A stretch of DNA of 37,365 bases from Jatrophihabitans sp. GTDB lineage: Bacteria > Actinomycetota > Actinomycetes > Mycobacteriales > Jatrophihabitantaceae. The number at the start of each line of letters is the position of its first letter. Position 1 is the first letter of the stretch. The notes under the pieces were generated by a model. The model made no database searches. It was not told the DNA's origin and saw only the letters and a list, made by a program, of their open reading frames with translations. Where the stretch lies: the NCBI GenBank assembly GCA_025963285.1, contig JAOPUX010000074.1:1-37365 (forward strand), in the 5' to 3' direction. The position numbers were made by a program, and so were the translations under genes. Below are positions 15,740-24,095 of the stretch, in pieces.

Positions 15740-16624
15740 GTGCAGCCAAGGTACGACCCGTACGGCAAGCCGCTGCCTCGGCTGGTTGACCTGCGCCCAC
15801 TCGGTATCGCCGCCTGCGTGCTTCTCCTCGGCACCGCGCTGCTGCTCGTCAACGTGATGCGCACGGTGCTCGACCGGCGTTCACTGGTCACCTCGATCAT
15901 CGATCACCCGGGCACGATCACCCTGAGCCAGGCAGAGGCCTCCGACCGGGCGGTCACCGATGCCGGGCACGTCTACCTGGCTGGCATGGTCGTCACGGCG
16001 GTCGTCTTCATCACCTGGTTCTACCTGGCCCGTCGCAACGCCGACGTCTACGACCCCGCCGTGCACCACCGGTCCCGCCCCTGGGCCATCTGGGGCTGGA
16101 TCTGCCCCATCGTCTCGTTCTGGTTCCCGTACCAGATCGCCCGCGACACGCTCCGAGCCGCTGACCGCCGGGACGAGCCACCGGGGCTCTCCGACCGCCA
16201 CTACCCGCTGCTGCGGGTGTGGTGGGTGCTCTTCATCGGCTCCGGACTGCTCGCGCGGATCCTCACCCTCGGCGACCCCTCGACGATCGACGGGGTGCGG
16301 GACCGTCAGAACAACGAGATCATCCTGTTGATCCCGGTGATCGCCGCTGCTCTGCTGGCGATCCTGGTCGTCCGGAGGATGACGGTGGCCGATGAGCGCA
16401 AGCAGCTGCTGCTCGCCTCGGGGTTCCCCGGCCCGCAGCCCTATCCGCCGCCCGCGGTGAGCGCGGCCTGGCCGCCGCCGACTGGCCCGCTGTACAGCGA
16501 TCCGGGATACCCGTACACGCCCCCGCCGCCCTTCGCCCCGCCGGAGTTCCAGGCGCCCGCGCAGCCACCCGCACCGTCGGAGTGGCCGCCGCCACCGCCG
16601 CCGGAGTGGCCGCCACCTGCCTAG
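15740..16624 (+). CDS. DUF4328-type membrane protein with Pro-rich tail
   Basis: The start is GTG 15740, with GGAGG five bases ahead (15730-15734), one of the best ribosome binding sites in the window. The 294-residue product begins VQPRYDPYGKPLPRL, has four hydrophobic segments (about 19-37, 78-97, 115-130 and 195-215), and shows the DUF4328 patterns FITWFYLARRNADVYDP, HHRSRPWAIWGWICPIVSFWFPYQIARD and WWVLFIGS. The C-terminal ~60 residues are rich in Pro, Tyr and Trp (PPPPPPEWPPPA). Function is unknown. It is divergent from pgsA and convergent with the next gene, so it stands alone. The frame continues upstream to 15209 only as a shadow of pgsA. Confidence 0.9.
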   Translation: MQPRYDPYGKPLPRLVDLRPLGIAACVLLLGTALLLVNVMRTVLDRRSLVTSIIDHPGTITLSQAEASDRAVTDAGHVYLAGMVVTAVVFITWFYLARRNADVYDPAVHHRSRPWAIWGWICPIVSFWFPYQIARDTLRAADRRDEPPGLSDRHYPLLRVWWVLFIGSGLLARILTLGDPSTIDGVRDRQNNEIILLIPVIAAALLAILVVRRMTVADERKQLLLASGFPGPQPYPPPAVSAAWPPPTGPLYSDPGYPYTPPPPFAPPEFQAPAQPPAPSEWPPPPPPEWPPPA

Positions 16625-16633
16625 AGACCAGGG

Positions 16634-16906
16634 TCAGAGCCAGCTGCCTGCGCGTTCGACCTTGAGGGCGCCCTCGAAGACCCCCACCTTCGGCTGTAGC
16701 TGCGCCTTGATCGCGATGATCGACGAGCCGCGGATCAAGGCGCCACTGCCCTTCATGGACTCGTAGAGCCGATCGGAGGACGACTCGGCGATCGCACGCC
16801 ACTCCCGTGCGATCTCGCTGGCCGCGGCGTGGGTCGCGAGGTCCCGCCCGACGATCACCCGAGTTCCGCTGACCAGCTCGACCCACACCTCGTGCAGTTC
16901 TGCCAT
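16634..16906 (-). CDS. Small hypothetical protein downstream of ffh
   Basis: I do not recognise this 90-residue protein (MAELHEVWVELVSGTRVIVGRD). A predicted beta hairpin at the N-terminus is followed by a helix (AAASEIAREWRAIAESSSDRLYESM) and then a beta-rich end (IIAIKAQLQPKVGVFEGALKVERAG). It starts two bases after the ffh stop and so should be on the same mRNA. There is no signal or membrane segment. Codon use is like its neighbours. Confidence 0.75.
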   Translation of the reverse strand: MAELHEVWVELVSGTRVIVGRDLATHAAASEIAREWRAIAESSSDRLYESMKGSGALIRGSSIIAIKAQLQPKVGVFEGALKVERAGSWL

Positions 16907-16908
16907 CG

Positions 16909-18444
<1,536 letters not shown>

Positions 18445-18474
18445 GAGAGGTCCTTCGCTGGAGGGTGCCCGACC

Positions 18475-18480
18475 AGCCTA
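18475..18480 (-). promoter_or_regulatory. -10 element of ffh
   Basis: TAGGCT on the minus strand lies about 30 bases ahead of the TTG start, leaving a short leader that carries AAGGA. The same hexamer precedes pdxT and the trp leader peptide. Confidence 0.5.
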
Positions 18481-18508
18481 CGTCTCCTGGCCGTCGAACG
18501 GCCCCGTT

Positions 18509-18616
18509 CCGCCGAGTGGCCGCCTGTGCGCCGAGTGGCTACCTTCGGGCGGCCACTCGGCGGCTCAGCGGCCAAGGCGGCTCAGCGGCCACTCGGCGGC
18601 TCAGCGGCCACTCGGC
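18509..18616. repeat. Repeats and inverted repeats between ffh and the SDR operon
   Basis: The 196-base gap 18445-18640 holds three copies of gcggccactcggcg-type sequence (around 18549, 18586 and 18605), with ggcggctcagcggcc links between them. It also holds two copies of the reverse complement cgccgagtggc (18510 and 18530). The opposing copies can fold into hairpins, so this block may end transcription of the six-gene unit just upstream of the ffh promoter. No coding frame is supported here. Confidence 0.7.
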
Positions 18617-18640
18617 GACTTGGGTCGGGCAGGGCGGAGG

Positions 18641-19405
18641 TCAGACGAGCTCGGAGCCACCGTCGACGTAGAGCACCTGACCGGTGACGTAGCCGGCCTC
18701 CTCGCCGGCGAAGAAGGCGACGGCGTTGGCGATGTCGGCGGGCAGGCCACCCTTGCGGACGGGCACCGTCGCGGCCACGGCCTCACGCATGCCCTCGATC
18801 GTGGTGCCGATCCGCTCGGCGGTGGCCTTCGTCATCGCCGTCTCGATGAAGCCGGGGGCGATGGCGTTGGCGGTGACGCCGAACGGGCCGAGCTCGATGG
18901 CGAGCGTCTTGGTGAGGCCCTGCAGCCCCATCTTGGCGGTCGAGTAGTTCGCCTGGCCGCGGTTACCGGTGGCCGAGGTCGAGGACATCGAGATGATCCG
19001 GCCGTACTTCGCGTCGATCATGTGCTTCTGCGCGGCCTTGCTGCAGAGGAACGCGCCCTTGAGGTGGACGGACATGACGATGTCCCAGTCCTCCTCGCTC
19101 ATCTTGAAGAGCAGGTTGTCGCGCAGCACGCCAGCGTTGTTCACCAGGATGTGCAGCCCGCCGAACTCCGCCACGAGCGCGTCGACGGCGGCCTGCACCT
19201 GGTCGCCCTTCGAGACGTCTGCTGCCAGCGCCAGCGCGGAACCGCCGGCGGCCGTGATCTCGTCGACGACCGCCTGCGCGGCGTCGAGGGAGAGGTCCAG
19301 CACGCCGACCTTCGCTCCGCCCGCGGCGAGGTGGGTGGCGATTCCCGCGCCGATCCCCTGAGCCGCTCCGGTGACGAGCGCGACGCGCCCCTGTACTCCA
19401 GCCAT
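18641..19405 (-). CDS. SDR family oxidoreductase, FabG-like
   Basis: The product is a NAD(P)-dependent short-chain dehydrogenase/reductase of 254 residues, close to 3-oxoacyl-ACP reductases. TGAAQGIG (12-19) binds the cofactor, NNAG is at 89-92, and the catalytic Ser (around 141) with Tyr154 and Lys158 in YSTAK are present. ATG 19405 has GGAG ahead and starts 14 bases after the preceding SDR. The frame is open upstream over that gene, but the protein there is not SDR-like. It is the last gene of the kinase/acyl-CoA dehydrogenase unit and may act on a 3-hydroxy or 3-oxoacyl intermediate; the substrate is not shown. Confidence 0.92.
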   Translation of the reverse strand: MAGVQGRVALVTGAAQGIGAGIATHLAAGGAKVGVLDLSLDAAQAVVDEITAAGGSALALAADVSKGDQVQAAVDALVAEFGGLHILVNNAGVLRDNLLFKMSEEDWDIVMSVHLKGAFLCSKAAQKHMIDAKYGRIISMSSTSATGNRGQANYSTAKMGLQGLTKTLAIELGPFGVTANAIAPGFIETAMTKATAERIGTTIEGMREAVAATVPVRKGGLPADIANAVAFFAGEEAGYVTGQVLYVDGGSELV

Positions 19406-19419
19406 GTTCGAGTTCTCCT

Positions 19420-20205
19420 TCAGTGCTTCAGCGGTGAGATGAGCCGGCGCATGCCGGCCAGCCAACGATCGGGATTCGACGCCTTCTGTGCCCAGAACGT
19501 ACCGACCTGCGGGTGGGGCAGGATCAGGAAGGTCCCCTCGGCGAGCCCCGCGGCCACCACCCCGGCCACGAAATCGGCGTCGAGGATCTCCCCGGAGGCC
19601 GCCACGGCCTGTGCGCCCGGCTCGCCGGCGGCGAGCGGGTCCATGAGCAGCGGGGTCGCCACGCCCATCGGGCAGAGCACACTGACCCCGATCCCCTGGT
19701 CGCCGTAGGTCACCGCCAGCCACTCGCCGAAGGCCACGGCGCCGTGCTTGGTCACCGCGTACGGCGCGTCACCGGGTGAGGTGAGCAGCCCGGCGGCAGA
19801 GGCGGTGTTGAGCAGGTAGCCGCTGCCGCGGGCGACCATGTGCGGCACCACGGCCCGCGCTGCGTAGACGTGCGCCATCAGGTTCACCTCGAAGGCCTTG
19901 TGCCAGAGGTCCTCCGGGTCGTCGAGCTCCACTCCGGTGGTGATGCCGGCGTTGGAGCAGAAGAGGTCGATGCGGCCGTGGGCGTCGATCGTCTGCTCCA
20001 CCAGGGCGGCCACAGCCACCGGGTCGGTGACGTCGCACTCGACACTCGTGCCGCCGATCTCGTCGGCCACGGCCTGTGCCGCGGCGCCGTTGCGGTCGAC
20101 CACGATCACCGCCGCGGCCCCGTCAGCGGTGAAGCGGCGGGCCAGGGCGGCACCGATGCCGCTGCCCCCGCCGGTGATGACGACGACCGATCCCTCGATG
20201 TTCAC
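19420..20205 (-). CDS. SDR family oxidoreductase
   Basis: This 261-residue short-chain dehydrogenase has TGGGSGIG (11-18), SNAG (84-87) in place of the usual NNAG, and the Tyr149/Lys153 pair in YAVTK. It is one of two SDRs in the same operon and differs clearly in sequence from the FabG-like one. The C-terminal extension FLILPHPQVGTFWAQKASNPDRWLAGM is characteristic of SDRs found next to fatty-acid and steroid degradation genes. ATG 20205 overlaps the LLM gene stop by four bases (ATGA). The substrate is unknown. Confidence 0.92.
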   Translation of the reverse strand: MNIEGSVVVITGGGSGIGAALARRFTADGAAAVIVVDRNGAAAQAVADEIGGTSVECDVTDPVAVAALVEQTIDAHGRIDLFCSNAGITTGVELDDPEDLWHKAFEVNLMAHVYAARAVVPHMVARGSGYLLNTASAAGLLTSPGDAPYAVTKHGAVAFGEWLAVTYGDQGIGVSVLCPMGVATPLLMDPLAAGEPGAQAVAASGEILDADFVAGVVAAGLAEGTFLILPHPQVGTFWAQKASNPDRWLAGMRRLISPLKH

Positions 20206-21188
20206 TGTGCTCGCTCCGGTCCGAGGCGGCCGATGACGTCGACGAGCCCGGCGGCCGTCCCCATTTCCGGCGTGGGCAGCAGGGCGATGACCGGCGTGTC
20301 GACCCCCGCATCGGCGTAGGCCTGCACCTGGTCGCGGACTGACTCCGGCGAGCCATGCAGCACCAGGTCGTCGACCACCTCGTCGGGGATCGCGGCGGCG
20401 GCGCCCTTGCGGTCGCCGGCCGCCCAGGCGGCATGCATCGCCGCCAGCGCCGGGCCGCGGCCGACCCAGTCATGGAAGGCCGCGTAGGCCGGCACGGTGA
20501 GGTAGGTCGAGATCAGCGTGCGCCCCAGCTGGCGGGCGTAGGCGGTGTCCTCGGTCGGGCAGACGAAGATCCGGGCGACGATCTCGGCCTCGGGGTTGCC
20601 GACCGCCTCGACACACTGCGCGACGTCGTAGGAGGCCAGCCAGTTGAGGATCGCGCCGTCGGCCTCGCGCCCGGCCAGCCGCAGCATCTGGGCCCGCAGG
20701 GCAGCAACCATGATCTTCGGCGGGGTGGCGGGGGCCTGGTCGAGCTTGAAGCGCTTGATGGTGAAGCTGTCGAACTCGCCGTCGACCCGCTCGCCGGCCA
20801 GTGCCGAGCGCACTACCCGCAGCACGTCGCGGGTGCGCTTGTACGGCTCCTCGAACGGCACGCCGTTCCACGCCCCGACGATCACCGGGCTCGAGGCGCC
20901 GAGACCGAGCACGAAGCGGCCGGGTGCCGCCTCGGCCATGGCGGCCGCCGACATCGCGATCAGCGCCGGACCACGGGTGAAGACGGGCACGATCGCGGTG
21001 CCCAGCCGCAGCGTCGGCTCCCAGACCGAGGCCAGCGCCAGCGGGGTGAACGCATCGGTGCCGTTGGTCTCCGCCGACCAGACGTCGGTGTAGCCGAAGC
21101 CCGGCAGCAGCGGGATCAGCTCGGCGTGCGCCAGCAGCGGCGCACCGATCTGCGGGATGGTGAGGCCCCATCCGGTGCGGTCAGCCAC
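20202..21188 (-). CDS. LLM class F420-dependent oxidoreductase
   Basis: The 328-residue product belongs to the luciferase-like monooxygenase superfamily, of the F420-dependent type common in actinomycetes. It starts ADRTGWGLTIPQIGAP and shows WSAETNGTDAFTPLALA, LRLGTAIVPVFTRGPALIAMSAAAMAEAAPGRFVLGLGASSP and the terminal SPESVRDQVQAYADAGVDT, all typical positions for this family. Cofactor use (F420 rather than FMN) is inferred from the family. It overlaps TetR by eight bases and the next SDR by four. Its reaction in this pathway is not visible. Confidence 0.93.
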   Translation of the reverse strand: MADRTGWGLTIPQIGAPLLAHAELIPLLPGFGYTDVWSAETNGTDAFTPLALASVWEPTLRLGTAIVPVFTRGPALIAMSAAAMAEAAPGRFVLGLGASSPVIVGAWNGVPFEEPYKRTRDVLRVVRSALAGERVDGEFDSFTIKRFKLDQAPATPPKIMVAALRAQMLRLAGREADGAILNWLASYDVAQCVEAVGNPEAEIVARIFVCPTEDTAYARQLGRTLISTYLTVPAYAAFHDWVGRGPALAAMHAAWAAGDRKGAAAAIPDEVVDDLVLHGSPESVRDQVQAYADAGVDTPVIALLPTPEMGTAAGLVDVIGRLGPERAQ

Positions 21189-21759
21189 GATTGATCTCCA
21201 AACCTGTCAGGACGAAGTCGGCCAGTTCGGCCGCGATCTGAGCGGGACGCTTGCGGCCGGTCGGGCGGTACCAGATCGGCAGTTCGTTGATCACGCCGAA
21301 GATCGTGAAGGTAACGGTCTCGGCCGAGGCCGCGGTGCCGAACTCGCCGGCCCGCTGCCCGTCTGCGATCAGGCGCTGTACGGCCTCGTGGAAGCGCCGC
21401 CGCTCGCGCCGGTACTCGGCGGTCCGCTCGTCGCCAAGGTGGTGCAGCTCGCGCCAGAAGACGAGCGCCTGGGAGGCGCTGCGGGCCGTCGACTCGACGA
21501 GGTCGAGAATCAGCAGCCGCAGCGTCTCGGCGCGTGACAGCTGCCGCGCCAGGATCTCCTCCATCGCCCCGAGCTGACGGCCGATGAGATCGCCGTAGAT
21601 CTCGTAGAGCAGCTGATCCTTGCTGGCGAAGTGGTGGTAGAAACCGCCCTTCGTGAGGCCGGCCCGCTCGATCACCTGGGAGACGCTCGTGGCGCTGTAA
21701 CCCTGGGCGGCGAAGAGCTCCACCGCGGCCTCGAGCACCCGCTCCCGTGCCGTGGCCAT
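21181..21759 (-). CDS. TetR/AcrR family transcriptional regulator
   Basis: The 192-residue product has the TetR helix-turn-helix at about residues 20-50 (TSVSQVIERAGLTKGGFYHHFASKDQL), followed by a ligand-binding helical domain. ATG 21759 (MATARERVLEAAVELFAAQGYS) is preferred; a start 8 codons upstream is possible. The gene is third in the operon and probably controls the palindromic operator at 24062-24081 ahead of the first gene. The expected inducer is an acyl-CoA or a related pathway compound, which is inference. It overlaps the LLM gene by eight bases. Confidence 0.94.
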   Translation of the reverse strand: MATARERVLEAAVELFAAQGYSATSVSQVIERAGLTKGGFYHHFASKDQLLYEIYGDLIGRQLGAMEEILARQLSRAETLRLLILDLVESTARSASQALVFWRELHHLGDERTAEYRRERRRFHEAVQRLIADGQRAGEFGTAASAETVTFTIFGVINELPIWYRPTGRKRPAQIAAELADFVLTGLEINRG

Positions 21760-21761
21760 CG

Positions 21762-21806
21762 TCGTGTCCGTCCGCGTCAACTCGTGTCCGCCCGGGTCAA
21801 CTCGTG
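21762..21806 (-). repeat. 20-bp tandem repeat at the ACAD/TetR junction
   Basis: Two adjacent 20-base units (21762-21781 and 21782-21801) differ at two positions; a partial third follows. The array includes the acyl-CoA dehydrogenase stop (TGA at 21799-21797) and lies just upstream of the TetR ATG. It is a further case in this window of a short duplication that contains a stop codon. Confidence 0.7.
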
Positions 21807-23023
21807 GCCACGCCGCGAAGCTCTTGGCGGGCGATCGTGCGCAGGTGCACCTCGTCGGGGCCGTCGGCCAGGTGCAGCGTGCGCAGCCCGGCCCACATCT
21901 CGGCCAGCGGCACGCCGTGATCGACGCCGGCGGCGCCATGCACCTGGATGGCCTTGTCGAGCACGAACGAGGCGGCTCGGGGGGCAGCCACCTTGATGGC
22001 GGCGATCTCGGTCCGGGCGCCCTTCGCACCGACGTTGTCGATGAGCCAGGCTGCCTTGAGCACCAGCAACCGGGCCTGCTCGATGGCCAGACGGGACTCG
22101 GCGATCCACTCCTGTACGACACCCTGCGAGGCGATCGTCTGGCCGAACGTGGTGCGCGACGCCGCGCGGGCACACATCAGCTCCAACGCCCGCTCGGCCA
22201 TGCCCAGCGAGCGCATGCAGTGGTGAATGCGGCCGGGGCCGAGCCGGGCCTGGGCCATCATGAAGCCGCCCCCCTGCGGGCCGAGGATGTTCGAGAGCGG
22301 CACCCGGACGTTGTCGTAGTGGATGACACCGTGGCCGCCGTGCGGGCCGTCGTCGTAGCCGAAGACCGTGGTCGAGCGCTCGATCGTCACACCGGGGGTG
22401 TCTAGCGGGACGAGGATCATCGAGTGGCGGGCGTGCCGCGCGGCGTCGGGATCGCTGACCCCCATGACGATCGCGATCTTGCACTCCGGGCGCATCGCGC
22501 CGGTTGACCACCACTTGCGGCCGTTGACGAGGTAGCCGTCGTTATCGCGCGTGATCGTCAGCGCGATGTTCGTGGCGTCCGAGGAGGCCACGGCCGGCTC
22601 GGTCATCGAGAAGCAGGAGCGGATCTCGGCGTTGAGCAGAGGGGTGAGCCACTGCTCGTGCTGCTCGGGCGTACCGAACATCGCCATCAGCTCCATGTTC
22701 CCGGTGTCGGGAGCCGAGCAGTTCATGGCCTCGGGCGCGATCGCCACCGACCGGCCGGAGAGCTCGGCCAGCGGCGCGTAGTCGAGCACCGACAGCCCGG
22801 CACCGTGCTTATCGTCGGGCAGGAAGAGGTTCCAGAGCCCCTGCTGACGCGCGACGTCCTTCAGGCCGGCGAGGACGGCCGGCGTCTGGAACGGCTGGCC
22901 TGCGGCACGGTTGGCCGCGGCCTGCTCCTCGAACGTCTGCTCGGCCGGGTAGACGTGCTGGTCGAGGAACGTCGCGAGCTGCTCCTGCAGCGCCTGGGAG
23001 CGCTCGCTGTGCTGAAAGTCCAT
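21797..23023 (-). CDS. Acyl-CoA dehydrogenase (ACAD10/11, LvaC-like)
   Basis: The product is a 408-residue FAD acyl-CoA dehydrogenase of the type related to ACAD10/ACAD11. The N-terminal helical domain carries LFLPDDKHGAGLSVLDYAPLAELSG; the middle beta domain has CFSMTEPAVASSDATNI and GRKWWSTGAM; the C-terminal helices have HGAAGVDHGVPLAEMW and ADGPDEVHLRTIA, where the catalytic acid is expected. The start is ATG 23023. Its neighbour is a phosphotransferase-like kinase; the pair equals the two halves of ACAD10/11 and the LvaA/LvaC pair of levulinate catabolism. Substrate (4-hydroxyacyl-CoA) is inferred from that pairing. Confidence 0.93.
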   Translation of the reverse strand: MDFQHSERSQALQEQLATFLDQHVYPAEQTFEEQAAANRAAGQPFQTPAVLAGLKDVARQQGLWNLFLPDDKHGAGLSVLDYAPLAELSGRSVAIAPEAMNCSAPDTGNMELMAMFGTPEQHEQWLTPLLNAEIRSCFSMTEPAVASSDATNIALTITRDNDGYLVNGRKWWSTGAMRPECKIAIVMGVSDPDAARHARHSMILVPLDTPGVTIERSTTVFGYDDGPHGGHGVIHYDNVRVPLSNILGPQGGGFMMAQARLGPGRIHHCMRSLGMAERALELMCARAASRTTFGQTIASQGVVQEWIAESRLAIEQARLLVLKAAWLIDNVGAKGARTEIAAIKVAAPRAASFVLDKAIQVHGAAGVDHGVPLAEMWAGLRTLHLADGPDEVHLRTIARQELRGVATS

Positions 23024-23030
23024 GGGGTCC

Positions 23031-24050
23031 CTATCTCTTGGCGACGGATGCGATGGCAGCCGCGAGCAGCTGCGGAACGGCCGCACCGAAGTGCGAGAAG
23101 CCCTCGCCGACCGTCTTGCCCTGCAGGTAGCGGTGGTGGATGCCCTCGGCGATCACCGCGAGCTTGAAGTAGCCGAAGCCGATGTACCAGTCCAGGTGCG
23201 CGATGCTGCGCTGCGAGCCTGCGTCGTAGCGGGCCACCAGCTCCGCCGCGGTGGGCCAGCCGTCGTCGGGACTCATCCGGGGCATCACGAAGTCGTCCTG
23301 GGCCGAGAGCGTCTGGTAGACCACGAACATCCCGACATCGGTGAGCGGATCGCCCAGCGTCGACATTTCCCAGTCGACGACGGCGGCGATGCCGGACAGG
23401 TCCGGCCGGTACATGACGTTGGTGAGCCGGTAGTCACCGTGCACGATGCCGGGTGCGGACTGCTCGGGCAGCGTCTCGTTGAGACGGCTGATGGCCTCGT
23501 CGAGCACGGCACGGGGCTCGGTCTCCGATGCCTGCCACTGCTGGTGCCAGCGCCGCACCTGCCGGGCCAGGAAGCCGTCGGCCCTGCCGAAGTCGGCCAG
23601 CCCGACGCTCGCCGGGTCCACCGAGTGCAGCTCGACGAGCGTGTCGATCAGCTGTTCGGAGGTCGAACGCGCCAGCTCCGGGGTCAGGTTGGCCAGTACC
23701 TGCGGCTTGTCCAGTACGACGCCGTCGACGAAGGACATCAGGTAGAAGGGCGCACCCAGCACCTCGCGGTCCTCGCAGAGCGTCACCGCCTGGGCCACCG
23801 GCACGTCGGTGGGCTGCAGGGCGCTGATCACCCGGTACTCGCGGGCCATGTCGTGCGCGGTGGGCAGCACGTGGGCCAACGGCGGCCGGCGCAGCGCCCA
23901 GGTGCTCGAGCCGTCGGTGACGCGGTAGGTGAGGTTGGACTTGCCCCCGGCGATCACCTCGCCGGCGAGGTCACCGTTTCGCAGCCCCGGGTGCTCGGCG
24001 TCGAGCCAGCGGGTGAGGGCGGCCAGGTCGAGGCCGGGGAGTTCGGTCAC
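23031..24050 (-). CDS. Phosphotransferase (APH-like kinase) family protein
   Basis: The 339-residue product has the aminoglycoside-phosphotransferase fold: a nucleotide-binding N-lobe with the Lys-like region WALRRPP (51-57), the catalytic loop HGDYRLTNVM (204-213), and the metal-binding DWE (226-228) with TLGDPLTDVG. Proteins of this subfamily are not drug kinases: LvaA and the N-terminal domain of human ACAD10/11 phosphorylate 4-hydroxyacyl-CoA. It starts at GTG 24050, 7 bases after TACGGT, so it is probably leaderless. It heads the operon and is adjacent to the dehydrogenase with a 7-base gap. Confidence 0.93.
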   Translation of the reverse strand: MTELPGLDLAALTRWLDAEHPGLRNGDLAGEVIAGGKSNLTYRVTDGSSTWALRRPPLAHVLPTAHDMAREYRVISALQPTDVPVAQAVTLCEDREVLGAPFYLMSFVDGVVLDKPQVLANLTPELARSTSEQLIDTLVELHSVDPASVGLADFGRADGFLARQVRRWHQQWQASETEPRAVLDEAISRLNETLPEQSAPGIVHGDYRLTNVMYRPDLSGIAAVVDWEMSTLGDPLTDVGMFVVYQTLSAQDDFVMPRMSPDDGWPTAAELVARYDAGSQRSIAHLDWYIGFGYFKLAVIAEGIHHRYLQGKTVGEGFSHFGAAVPQLLAAAIASVAKR

Positions 24051-24057
24051 GTCCGCG

Positions 24058-24063
24058 ACCGTA
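24058..24063 (-). promoter_or_regulatory. -10 element of the kinase/ACAD operon
   Basis: TACGGT on the minus strand is 7 bases ahead of GTG 24050. Its first two bases are the end of the palindromic operator, so a protein bound there should block RNA polymerase. Confidence 0.6.
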
Positions 24064-24081
24064 CCGACCGACTGGTCGGTA
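24062..24081. promoter_or_regulatory. Palindromic operator (TetR-type)
   Basis: TACCGACC, then GACT, then GGTCGGTA forms a perfect 20-base inverted repeat with 8-base arms. It overlaps the -10 hexamer of the operon that contains a TetR gene. ACCGAC/GTCGGT arms are frequent for actinobacterial TetR repressors of lipid genes. Binding by the local TetR protein is inferred. Confidence 0.85.
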
Positions 24082-24095
24082 TGGCAAGGACCGGT

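Noticed and set aside
19406..19723. N-terminal extension of the FabG-like SDR
   Set aside because: The extra codons are a shadow of the preceding SDR; ATG 19405 has a ribosome binding site and the normal SDR start.
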